From Streptomyces sp. NBC_01335 (lineage in GTDB: Bacteria > Actinomycetota > Actinomycetes > Streptomycetales > Streptomycetaceae), in the NCBI RefSeq assembly GCF_035953295.1, contig NZ_CP108370.1:124001-188000 (forward strand): a stretch of DNA of 64,000 nucleotides, written 5' to 3'. Shown here piece after piece: positions 19,335 through 27,202 of this stretch. The notes below the pieces were generated by a model. The model worked only from the letters and a program-made list of their open reading frames with translations, made no database searches and was not told the origin of the DNA. Every line of letters begins with the position of its first letter. The first letter of the stretch is position 1. The position numbers and the translations under genes were made by a program.

Positions 19335-19730
19335 CTACTCGGCCGCGAGCGACTCCAGTACGGTGACGGCTTCGGCGGCCCGCTCGTACGGGACGAAGAG
19401 GTGGTCGTGGTGGTATCCGGCGACCACGTTGCAGCTGATGCCCGCGTCCGTGAGCGCCAGGGAGACGGCGGCGGTGAGCCCCACCGCGTCCAGGGCCGAG
19501 TGCACCCGCAGGGTGATCCAGCCTGCCATGAAGGCGTGGCTGAGGCCGGCCTGCTTCGCCTCGTACTCGGGCAGGACGAGCGTCAGGCCCTCGCGCTCGG
19601 TGACCGTGACGACCGGCGAGACGCCGGCCGGTACGGCGTCCCGGCGCACGCTGGTGAAGACGTACCGGCCTTCGTGCAGCTCGGGCCGCAGGGAGCTCAG
19701 GAGGGTGCGGAGGTCTCGCTCGCCGCTCAT
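19335..19730 (-). CDS. ACT-domain-containing protein
   Basis: A 131-residue cytosolic protein with two ACT-like beta-alpha-beta units: GRYVFTSVRRDAVPAGVSPVVTVTEREGLTLVLPE and WITLRVHSALDAVGLTAAVSLALTDAGISCNVVAGYHHDHLFVP. It fits the small ACT (CASTOR-like/DUF2241 and related) proteins that bind amino acids, but no enzyme is attached and the ligand is unknown. ATG 19730 (MSGERDLRTLL) begins the conserved part; an upstream in-frame ATG adds only Arg/Pro-rich residues. Confidence 0.8.
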   Translation of the reverse strand: MSGERDLRTLLSSLRPELHEGRYVFTSVRRDAVPAGVSPVVTVTEREGLTLVLPEYEAKQAGLSHAFMAGWITLRVHSALDAVGLTAAVSLALTDAGISCNVVAGYHHDHLFVPYERAAEAVTVLESLAAE

Positions 19731-19801
19731 GGGGTCATCGTAGATCGGCGCCGGCCGGACCGCCGTCCCGCTCCGGGGTGCCCGCCGGGGCCGTCGCACG
19801 G

Positions 19802-19842
19802 CCGGAGGCCGGGACGGCATGCGCTGCCGTCCCGGCCTCCGG
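19802..19842. terminator. Very strong hairpin terminator after DUF805 gene
   Basis: A perfect 18-bp stem (CCGGAGGCCGGGACGGCA at 19802-19819 and its complement at 19825-19842) with a 5-nt loop, 36 nt past the DUF805 stop on the minus strand. Confidence 0.9.
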
Positions 19843-19877
19843 GATGTGGGTGCCGCTCCGGCGTGCGGAGCGCGCGG

Positions 19878-20225
19878 TCAGGCCGCGTACTTCGGGTTGG
19901 GGCCGTGCTGGTTCGCCTCGGCCTTGCCCTCGGACGCGAAGAAGACGAGCAGGATGATCCCGCCGACCAGCGGCACGAGGCCGATGAGGTACCACCAACC
20001 CGAACGGCCGGTGTCGTGCAGGCGGCGCACGCCGACCGCCAGGCTCGGGATGATCACCGCGAGCACGTATATGTAGTACAGGAACTGCGAGCCGATGACC
20101 TGGCCGATGATGGACAGCACGACGGCGATGATGAAGTTGAAGAGCACGAACATCCAGAACTCCTTGCGGCGCGCACGTCCGCTGAAGCCCACGTAGTTCT
20201 TGAGTACGTCCAGGTACCAGTTCAC
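19878..20225 (-). CDS. DUF805 membrane protein
   Basis: A 115-residue protein with about four transmembrane helices. MNWYLDVLKNYVGFSGRARRKEFW and the LAVGVRRLHDTGRSGWWYLI motif are the hallmark of the DUF805/YhaH family (inner-membrane proteins of unknown function, some linked to stress). The tail is short and polar. ATG 20225 lies behind a purine-rich GGGAAGGGAACG ribosome site. An AT-rich hairpin lies in the 5' leader, which hints at leader-based control. It is monocistronic. Confidence 0.9.
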   Translation of the reverse strand: MNWYLDVLKNYVGFSGRARRKEFWMFVLFNFIIAVVLSIIGQVIGSQFLYYIYVLAVIIPSLAVGVRRLHDTGRSGWWYLIGLVPLVGGIILLVFFASEGKAEANQHGPNPKYAA

Positions 20226-20256
20226 AACGTTCCCTTCCCTGGCCCCCGTGGAGGCC

Positions 20257-20289
20257 CCTACTTTTCAGTCGAGCAGGCCGAAAAGTAGG
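20257..20289 (-). promoter_or_regulatory. AT-rich inverted repeat in the DUF805 leader
   Basis: Perfect 10-bp arms CCTACTTTTC / GAAAAGTAGG (20257-20266, 20280-20289) with a 13-nt centre, 32-64 nt upstream of the DUF805 ATG. The low GC of the arms is striking for this genome. It could be an operator, a leader hairpin, or the terminator of the upstream acyl-CoA synthetase gene. Confidence 0.45.
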
Positions 20290-20452
20290 TGACGGGCGAG
20301 GTGCGGGTCAAGGCAGTTCGGGGCTCGGCGGAAAGGTACACACACCTGACGCCGGACCGTGGCCCGTTCGATGCCTAACCGGCCCCGTACAAGCGATATT
20401 TGGTGTCAGATCACCTACTCCCGGGCGAACCGAGCATGCCTCACCGAAAGGC

Positions 20453-21979
20453 TCATTCCGCACCCTGCGCGTACCGTTCGCGCAGCTCCCGTTTGAGGAT
20501 CTTGCCACTGGCGTTGCGCGGCAGATCCCGCACGAAGACGACCCTCTTCGGGGCCTTGAAGGAAGCGAGCTTTTCGCGGACATGGGCGATCAGTCCGGCG
20601 GCGGCCGTTTCGGAGGCGGTGAACCCGTCGCGCAGCACGACCACGGCGGTGACGGCCTCGATCCAGCGTTCGTCGGGCAGTCCGACGACTGCGGTCTCGG
20701 CCACCTCGGGGTGGGTGTAGAGGGCGTCCTCCACCTGTCGGGAGGCAATGAGGACCCCGCCGGAGTTGATGACGTCCTTCACCCGGTCGACGACGGTGAA
20801 GTAGCCGTCCGCGTCGCGCACCGCCAGGTCGCCGGAGTGGAACCAGCCGTCGCGGAAGGCCTCTTCGGTCTCCTCGGGGCGCCCCCAGTAGCCCTGGCAC
20901 AACTGCGGGGAGCGGTAGACGATTTCACCGGCCGTGCCGTCCGGAACCTCCGTGCCGTCCTCGTCGACCACGCGCGCCTCGACGAAGAGGACGGGCCGGC
21001 CGCAGGAGTCCATCCGGCCCTCGTGCTCCTCGGGGCCGAGGACGAGGGCGAGCGGCCCGATCTCGCTCTGGCCGAAGCAGTTGTGGAAGGCGAGGCCGGG
21101 GAGCCGGGCGCGCAGCCGTTCCAGCACGGGCACCGGCATGATCGACGCCCCGTAGAACGCCTTGCGCAGGGCGCCGAGGTCGCGGGTGGCGAACTCCGGG
21201 TGGTTGGCGAGAGAGATCCAGACGGTGGGCGGGGCGAAGAGGCTGTCCGCCCGGCCCGCCTCCACGAGGTCGAAGATACGGCCGGGGTCCGGGGCGTCCA
21301 GAACGGTGTTCTCCGCTCCGGAAGCGAGGTAGGGCAGCAGGAAGACGTGCATCTGCGCGGAGTGGTAGAGCGGCAGCGAGTGCACGGGCCGGTCGTCCGC
21401 GCCGAGGCCGAGTGCGGTGAGGGCGCTGACGTACTCGTGCACGAGGGCCCCGTGCGTCATCATCGCGCCCTTGGGCAGGGCTGTGGTCCCCGAGGTGTAG
21501 AGCAGTTGCACGAGGTCGTCGGCGCCCACGGCACGCTCGGGGGTGAACGGGCGGGGCGTGGCGAGGGCGTCGAGCAGGGACCCCGGGGCGTCGCGCAGCG
21601 CCCGCACCGCGTGTCCGGCGGGGACGCGGTCCGCCAGGTCCGGATCGGTGAGGACGAGGGAACTGCCGCAGTCGCCGAGCAGGTGGCTCAGGTCGTCGCC
21701 CTTGAGGTTCTGGTTGACCGGTACGTGGACGAGACCGGCGCGGGCGCAGGCGAGGTAGGCGATGGGGTAGACGTCGGAGTTGTGCGCGTAGGTGGCGACC
21801 CGGTCGCCGTGGCGCAGTCCGTGCTCGCCGGTCAGGACGGCGGCGGCGGTACTGACGGCGGTGTCCAGCTCCGCGTAGGTCCACGACCGGTCCGCGTACC
21901 GGAGCGCGGTGCGGCCGGGGGTGCGCCGGGCGCTGCGGGTCAGGAGGCCGTCGACCGTACTGCTGCGTACACCTGTCAT
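20453..21979 (-). CDS. Acyl-CoA synthetase (AMP-binding family)
   Basis: A 508-residue ANL-superfamily enzyme that activates a carboxylic acid with ATP and CoA. Motifs: P-loop LLYTSGTTALPKGAMM, HSLPLYHSAQ, NCFGQSEIG (A5), WFHSGDLAVRDADGYFTVVDRVKDVI (A7-A8) and the A10 lysine in NASGKILKREL. This is the FadD/long- or medium-chain fatty-acyl type; the exact acid is unknown. ATG 21979 gives MTGVRSSTVDGLL; longer in-frame starts add non-conserved residues. It is divergent from the serine hydrolase, with about 230 nt between. Confidence 0.9.
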   Translation of the reverse strand: MTGVRSSTVDGLLTRSARRTPGRTALRYADRSWTYAELDTAVSTAAAVLTGEHGLRHGDRVATYAHNSDVYPIAYLACARAGLVHVPVNQNLKGDDLSHLLGDCGSSLVLTDPDLADRVPAGHAVRALRDAPGSLLDALATPRPFTPERAVGADDLVQLLYTSGTTALPKGAMMTHGALVHEYVSALTALGLGADDRPVHSLPLYHSAQMHVFLLPYLASGAENTVLDAPDPGRIFDLVEAGRADSLFAPPTVWISLANHPEFATRDLGALRKAFYGASIMPVPVLERLRARLPGLAFHNCFGQSEIGPLALVLGPEEHEGRMDSCGRPVLFVEARVVDEDGTEVPDGTAGEIVYRSPQLCQGYWGRPEETEEAFRDGWFHSGDLAVRDADGYFTVVDRVKDVINSGGVLIASRQVEDALYTHPEVAETAVVGLPDERWIEAVTAVVVLRDGFTASETAAAGLIAHVREKLASFKAPKRVVFVRDLPRNASGKILKRELRERYAQGAE

Positions 21980-22209
21980 GGCCGGAATCCTGTGCGCGCG
22001 ACGGCCGCCGGTCAAGGGTGACGCGGATACCGGGACGGCGCGCCCGGACACCACCTCTCTGACAGCACGTCAATTACCGGTACGCACAACCCCGTACGGA
22101 ACGGCGGCGGCGACAGTACCCTCTCCTTCGGCAACAAGTTTCACGATCGGACGCATTTTCGGAAGTTACTTTCACACAGGCGTCGGACACGGACCGAGAG
22201 GGGTCACGG

Positions 22210-24075
22210 ATGACCGGGGACACGAAGGGTTTCGGGATCGGCCGGCGGAGGCTGGGCGGCGGGATACTCGCACTCGGCGGGGCACTCGCCCTGGCGCCGC
22301 TCCCTCTCGCGGGCGTGGCGGTGGGCGCCGAGCCCGGCACGGGGGCCTCCGGGGCGGAGGCCCAGGATCCACGGGCGGGAACGGGAGCCGGTATGGCGGC
22401 AGCGATGGATCGGCCCACCCTGCGCCACGGCTCCGCCGGGCGGGCCGGGCTGATCGAGGAGCAGCTGGACGCGCTCGTAAACGTGGCGAGCGCCTATCTG
22501 GAGGACTCCCCCAGCCACCCGTGGTACGCCGGGGCGGTCCTGCTCGCGGCGCGCGGCGGTACGGTCGCCCTGCACCGGCCGATCGGGATGGCGGTCCGGT
22601 ACGCGGCGTACGACGAGAAGACCGACACCGGCGTGGAGTTCCCCGCCGGCCAGCAGGTGCCGATGACCGAGGACACCGTCTTCGACCTGGCCTCCGTGTC
22701 CAAGCTCTTCACCTCGATCCTGGCGGTGCAGCAGATCGAGCGCGGCCGGCTCACCCTGGAGGCCACGGTCGCCTCGTACCTCCCCGAGTTCGCCGGCGGT
22801 GGCAAGGGTGAGGTGACGATCCGTCAACTTCTGACCCACACCTCGGGTTTCCGGTCCTGGATCCCTCTCTACAAGGCGTCGACCCGGGAGGGAAAGCTCC
22901 AACTCCTCTGGGACGAGACGCTCCTCGACGCCCCGGGCACGGCGTACCTCTACTCCGACCTCAACCTGATCTCGCTCCAGCTGATCCTGGAGAAGATCAC
23001 CGGCCGCACGCTCGACGTCCTGCTGCGGGACGAGATCACCGAACCCCTCGGGATGCGCCGCACCCGCTACAACCCGCCCGCGTCCTGGCTGCCGGACATC
23101 GCGGCCACCGAGGACGCCCGGCTGCCGTGGTCCGGGCTGGACCGGGGGCTCGTCCGGGGAGAGGTGCACGACGAGAACGCGTACTCCCTGGGCGGGGTGG
23201 CCGGACACGCGGGGGTCTTCTCCCGCGCCTGGGACCTGGCGATCCTCGCCCGTACGCTGCTCAACGGCGGGAGTTACGGGCGGGCCCGCATCCTGTCCGA
23301 GGAGTCGGTCGAGCTGATGTTCACCGACTTCAACACCGCGTTCCCCGGCGACGCGCACGGGCTGGGGTTCGAGCTCCACCAGCACTGGTACATGGGCGCG
23401 ATGGCCACCCCCCGCACGGCGGGCCACACCGGGTTCACCGGAACCAGCCTGGTGATCGACCCGACGACCGACTCCTTCCTGATCGTGCTCGGCAACTCCG
23501 TCCACCCCGTGCGCACGTGGCGTTCGGGCAGCGCTCCGCGCGTCGCCACCGCCGACCGGATGGCGCGTGCCGTCGCGGTCCGCCCGGCGCACGGGCGCAC
23601 CGCGTGGTTCTCCGGGATGACGAGTGCCTCCAGCGCCCTGCTGACGCTGCCCGCCCTGCGCCCCGCCTCCGAGCGGGCCCGGCTGGAGTGCTCGCTCTGG
23701 TGGGACACCGAGCCGGACTCGGACGCGCTGTACCTGGAGGTGTCGGCCGACGCGGGCGCCGGATGGCAGCCGGTGCCGTTCTCCACCGTGCCCGCCTCCC
23801 CCGGGGCGCACGGCACGCCGGCCGTCCACCCGGCGGGGACGGTGTCGGGCTGGTCCGGCCGGGTCTGGCACACCGTGACCGCCGGGCTCGGCGCCTGGCG
23901 GGGCCAGGAGATCCTGCTGCGCTGGCGGTACGCGACGGACAAGCTCTACGTGGGGCGCGGGGTGTACGCCGACGCGATCCGGGTGACCGACGCGGGCCGC
24001 GCGCTGTTCGACGAGTCCCGTCCGGCCGACGCGGCCCGCATCACGGCGATCGGCTGGGCACCCTCGGCGGACTGA
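22210..24075 (+). CDS. Secreted serine hydrolase (beta-lactamase/class C family)
   Basis: A 621-residue exported protein with a RRRLGGGILALGG start resembling a Tat signal. The catalytic domain (about 80-450) has the class C/DD-peptidase SxxK motif SVSK (Ser162, Lys165), a YSDLN motif and AGHTGFTG, equivalent to the KTG box. The C-terminal 170 residues form a beta-rich domain (LECSLWWDTEPDSDALYLEVSADAG...GQEILLRWRYATD) similar to immune-inhibitor-A/MAM-type modules. Likely substrate is peptidoglycan peptide or an ester; beta-lactam hydrolysis is not implied. The upstream region has AAGTTTCAC and AAGTTACTTTCAC repeats (22137-22175) that may be operator sequences. Confidence 0.88.
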   Translation: MTGDTKGFGIGRRRLGGGILALGGALALAPLPLAGVAVGAEPGTGASGAEAQDPRAGTGAGMAAAMDRPTLRHGSAGRAGLIEEQLDALVNVASAYLEDSPSHPWYAGAVLLAARGGTVALHRPIGMAVRYAAYDEKTDTGVEFPAGQQVPMTEDTVFDLASVSKLFTSILAVQQIERGRLTLEATVASYLPEFAGGGKGEVTIRQLLTHTSGFRSWIPLYKASTREGKLQLLWDETLLDAPGTAYLYSDLNLISLQLILEKITGRTLDVLLRDEITEPLGMRRTRYNPPASWLPDIAATEDARLPWSGLDRGLVRGEVHDENAYSLGGVAGHAGVFSRAWDLAILARTLLNGGSYGRARILSEESVELMFTDFNTAFPGDAHGLGFELHQHWYMGAMATPRTAGHTGFTGTSLVIDPTTDSFLIVLGNSVHPVRTWRSGSAPRVATADRMARAVAVRPAHGRTAWFSGMTSASSALLTLPALRPASERARLECSLWWDTEPDSDALYLEVSADAGAGWQPVPFSTVPASPGAHGTPAVHPAGTVSGWSGRVWHTVTAGLGAWRGQEILLRWRYATDKLYVGRGVYADAIRVTDAGRALFDESRPADAARITAIGWAPSAD

Positions 24076-24177
24076 GCGGGCGGGGCCGAGCGGCGGGACC
24101 GCGCGGCGGGCCCAGCGGCGCCGTGGTGACGCACCGCGGCGCGTACGCGCGGTGGCCGGTGCTTCCTGTGGCCCCCG

Positions 24178-25746
24178 TCAGCGGCCCAGCGCGGCCATCG
24201 CCGCGTTGTGGCCGGGGACGCCGGAGACCCCGCCGCCGCGCACCGCACCGGCGCCGCACAGGAGGACGTTGGCGTGCGCCGTCTCGACGCCCCAGCGGCC
24301 GGTGTGCTCGGTGGCGTACGGGAACGAGAGGTCCCGGTGGAAGATGTGGCCGCCGGGCAGGCGCAGTTCGCGCTCCAGGTCGAGCGGGGTCTTCGCCTCG
24401 ACGCAGGGGGCGCCGTTCTCGTCGCGGGCGAGGCAGTCCGCGATCGGCTCCTCCAGGTGGGCGTCCAACTGCGCCAGGGTGGCGGCGAGGAGGGTCTCGC
24501 GGGCGCCCGCGTTGTCGGCGGCGAACAGCCGGGCGGGGGTGTGCAGCCCGAAGAGGGTGAGGGTGTGGAAGCCGCGCTCCGCGAGTCGGGGGCCGAGGAT
24601 CGACGGGTCGGTCAGGGAGTGGCAGTAGATCTCGGACGGCGGTGCGCCGGGCAGCCGTCCTTCCGCCGCCTCGCGGTGGGCGAGGGCCAGCGCGTCGTAC
24701 CCCTCGGCGATGTGGAACGTACCGCCGAAGGCCGCACGGGGGTCGACGGACCGGTCGCGCAGCCGGGGCAGCCGGGTGAGCAGCATGTTCACCTTGAGCT
24801 GGGCGCCCTCGGCCGGGGTGGGCGGTCCGTCGCCCGGTTCCCCGGTGAGGGCGGCGAGCGCCTGGGGTGAGGCGTTGACGAGGACCCGGCGGGCGGCGAC
24901 GGTGTGCTCGCCCCGGTCGTCGCGGACGGTGACCTCGGCAATCTTGCCGTCCGTCTCGATCCGTACCGCCTCGTGCCGGGTGCGGATCTCGGCACCGGCC
25001 GACCGCGCCGCGTCGGCGAGCGCGTCGGTGAGCGCGCCCATGCCGCCGACGGGGACGTCCCAGTCGCCCGTACCGTTGCCGATGACGTGGTAGAGGAAGC
25101 AGCGGTTCTGGCGCAGCTCCGGGTCGTGGGCGTCGGCGAACGTCCCGATCAGCGCGTCGGTCAGCACGACCCCGCGCACCAGGTCGTCGGCGAACCGCTC
25201 CTCCACGGTGACGCCGAGCGGTTCCTCGAACAGCGCCCGCCAGGCGGCGTCGTCCCCGATCCGTTCCCGCAACCGGTCCCGTTCGGGCAGGGGTTCGGTG
25301 AGTGTGGGGAAGACGCGCTCGGCCACCCGCCGCGTCATGCCGTAGAACCGCCGCCAGGCGTCGTACTCGCGGTCCCCGCCGGTGAGCGCGGCGAAGCTCT
25401 CCCTGGTGCGGCCGTCGCCGACGAGCAGCCCGGTCGCCGCACCGCCGCGCACGGTGGGGGTGTACGAGGAGACGGTGCGCCGGCGGGTGGTGAAGCGGAG
25501 CCCGAGGTCACGGACGACCTTGGCCGGCAGCAGGGAGACCAGGTAGGAGTACCGGGAGAGCCTGGCGTCGACCCCGGGGAACGGGCGGGTGGAGACGGCC
25601 GCGCCGCCGGTCGTCCCCAGCCGCTCCAGCACGAGCACGGACTGCCCGGCCCCGGCGAGATACGCCGCGGCCACCAGACCGTTGTGGCCGCCGCCCACGA
25701 TCACGGCGTCGTAGGTCTTCTGCGTCGGGTTCCGGGGTACGGTCAT
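24178..25746 (-). CDS. Phytoene-dehydrogenase-like FAD oxidoreductase
   Basis: A 522-residue flavoprotein with the N-terminal dinucleotide-binding motif VIVGGGHNGLVAAAYLAGAGQSVLVLE (GxGxxG variant GGGHNG) and the C-terminal GAGAVRGGGVSGVPGHNAAMAAL FAD-contact motif. The arrangement matches the NAD(P)/FAD oxidoreductase group related to CrtI and PYROXD2. No carotenoid genes are in the window, so a carotenoid role is not supported. ATG 25746 gives a short tail before the Rossmann motif; the longer frame upstream is not coding-like. Confidence 0.88.
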   Translation of the reverse strand: MTVPRNPTQKTYDAVIVGGGHNGLVAAAYLAGAGQSVLVLERLGTTGGAAVSTRPFPGVDARLSRYSYLVSLLPAKVVRDLGLRFTTRRRTVSSYTPTVRGGAATGLLVGDGRTRESFAALTGGDREYDAWRRFYGMTRRVAERVFPTLTEPLPERDRLRERIGDDAAWRALFEEPLGVTVEERFADDLVRGVVLTDALIGTFADAHDPELRQNRCFLYHVIGNGTGDWDVPVGGMGALTDALADAARSAGAEIRTRHEAVRIETDGKIAEVTVRDDRGEHTVAARRVLVNASPQALAALTGEPGDGPPTPAEGAQLKVNMLLTRLPRLRDRSVDPRAAFGGTFHIAEGYDALALAHREAAEGRLPGAPPSEIYCHSLTDPSILGPRLAERGFHTLTLFGLHTPARLFAADNAGARETLLAATLAQLDAHLEEPIADCLARDENGAPCVEAKTPLDLERELRLPGGHIFHRDLSFPYATEHTGRWGVETAHANVLLCGAGAVRGGGVSGVPGHNAAMAALGR

Positions 25747-25829
25747 CCGCCTTGTTAGCACGGGAGGGCCGCGCCCGGCCAGAGGTACGTGAGGCGGGCG
25801 CGGCTGCCGGGCCCTGACGCGCGACACGC

Positions 25830-25952
25830 ATGGGGAAGGAACCGTGCAGCGACGCCGAGGCGCACCGGAGCACCCTCCACCGCGTCGCCAAGATCGTTTT
25901 CGCCGAAGGCGACCCGCGAGTCGCCTCGGCCAGGCGACTTGTCCCGCGGTGA
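25830..25952 (+). pseudogene. Possible 40-residue remnant with a KIVFAEGDPRV motif
   Basis: ATG 25830 to TGA 25950-25952 encodes 40 residues with neighbour-like GC3. The segment LHRVAKIVFAEGDPRVASARRLV resembles the first strand of phosphate acetyltransferase/malic enzyme C-terminal domains ('RIVFxEGxDxRVLxAA'). There is no ribosome site and the rest of such a domain is missing. It may be a gene remnant or chance. Confidence 0.2.
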
Positions 25953-26099
25953 AGCGGTGCCGCAGCAAGCGGGCCCGTGGCCTCCAGTTGTCTCCGCGAC
26001 TGCGATCCGGTAGCGGCCATGGGTCCGACCGTGATCCGTCTTTCAGCTCGCAGGCCCGGGCGCGCAGAAACCTGTCTTCACCCCCTGGTGGAGAATTTC

Positions 26100-26111
26100 T
26101 AACACGTGGTA
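26100..26111. promoter_or_regulatory. Near-palindrome TAACACGTGGTA in the cassette promoter region
   Basis: A 12-bp inverted repeat with one mismatched pair, centred on CACGTG, in the least GC-rich part of the intergenic region, 105-116 nt upstream of the phosphotransferase start. Candidate operator for the TetR encoded at the end of the cassette. Confidence 0.3.
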
Positions 26112-26215
26112 AGTATTTGTGCGCCTGCCGAGGGCCATGCAGTCGACCGCGTACGGGGGCCTTGCCCCTTCCCTCGCGGAGACACCGCCGACACGCCATT
26201 GACGAAGGAACGACT

Positions 26216-27202
26216 GTGGAGAGCATCACCAAGAACAGGCAGTCTCCCGAGGTGCTGTGCGCCATGATCGAGCGCGCCTACGGAGCCGGGCAGGTCCCGG
26301 CCGGGGACGGATGGGCGAGCGAGCTGGGGCACGGCTGGTTCAACGTCGCCTACCGCATCCGCCTGCGCGATGGCGCCGAGGTCGTACTGAAGATCGCCCC
26401 GCCCTCCGGTGTGGAGGTGATGACCTACGAGCACGGCGCCATGTCGATCGAACTGACCACGCTGGACCTGCTGCGCACGCGGACCGCCGTCCCCGTGCCC
26501 GCCGTCGACTTCGCCGATCGGAGCCGCGAGCTGTGCGACGCCGACTACTTCTTCATGCCGTACGTCGACGCCGACAACCTCGGCGTCATCGCCGAGTCGC
26601 TTCCCACGGCCGAGCGAGACGTCCTGATGGAGCAGCTCGGCGCGTTCAACCGGGAGATCAACTCCGTCCGAGGTCCGCACTTCGGCCCGCCGGCCGGGCC
26701 GGGACATGCCACCTGGCGGCAGGCGTTCACCACGATGATCGAGCACGTGCTCGTCGACGGCGAGCGCCGTGGCGTCGACATCGGCTGGAAGTACGACACC
26801 GTGCGCGCGGTCGTGGCCGAACAAGCCGGCAGCCTCGACGAGGTCACAGAAGCCCGCCTGGTGGAGTGGGATCTGTGGGCGAGCAACGTCATGGTCCGCG
26901 ACAACAAGATCGTCTGCATCATCGACCACGAACGCGCCTTCTACGGCGACCCCTTGATCGAGGCCGGCTTCACCGGCAGCCAGATGGCCGCCTTCGGCGA
27001 CTCGGGACCCTTCATGCGCGGCTACGGTCATGGCGAGCTGACCGAAACCGAGCAGACCCGCCGCCGCCTGTACTGCCTCTACCTGGTACTGATCATGGTC
27101 ATCGAAACCGTGTACCGCGGGCACACCGACACCCACCAGTACGACTGGGCGCGCCCTCGCCTCGACGAGGCCATGGCTCTGCTCGGCCGCACCCGCCAGT
27201 GA
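26216..27202 (+). CDS. YcbJ-like phosphotransferase (APH fold)
   Basis: A 328-residue kinase-like protein starting at GTG 26216, with GAAGGA about 7 nt upstream. Visible are HGWFNVAYRI (glycine-rich loop region), EVVLKI (ATP-binding Lys), and the catalytic segment VEWDLWASNVMV...CIIDHERAFYGDP. The Brenner motif normally reads HxD; here it is EWD, with catalytic Asp and Asn kept. The pattern is closest to YcbJ-type members of the APH family, whose substrates are not well known. Its stop overlaps the start of the MATE exporter (GTGA), so the two are translationally coupled. Together they suggest modification and export of a toxic small molecule. Confidence 0.8.
   Translation: MESITKNRQSPEVLCAMIERAYGAGQVPAGDGWASELGHGWFNVAYRIRLRDGAEVVLKIAPPSGVEVMTYEHGAMSIELTTLDLLRTRTAVPVPAVDFADRSRELCDADYFFMPYVDADNLGVIAESLPTAERDVLMEQLGAFNREINSVRGPHFGPPAGPGHATWRQAFTTMIEHVLVDGERRGVDIGWKYDTVRAVVAEQAGSLDEVTEARLVEWDLWASNVMVRDNKIVCIIDHERAFYGDPLIEAGFTGSQMAAFGDSGPFMRGYGHGELTETEQTRRRLYCLYLVLIMVIETVYRGHTDTHQYDWARPRLDEAMALLGRTRQ

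Larger units (their letters stand above)
25747..26215. other. Intergenic region upstream of the phosphotransferase cassette
   Basis: 469 nt without a confident gene. It holds a 40-codon ORF (25830-25952) with a phosphotransacetylase-like motif, and near the right end a less GC-rich stretch (26084-26120) with a 12-bp near-palindrome, probably the cassette promoter. Confidence 0.45.

Noticed and set aside
24178..26265. A 695-codon version of the FAD oxidoreductase
   Set aside because: The extra N-terminus lies in the intergenic region and carries no conserved sequence; the Rossmann motif begins right after ATG 25746.
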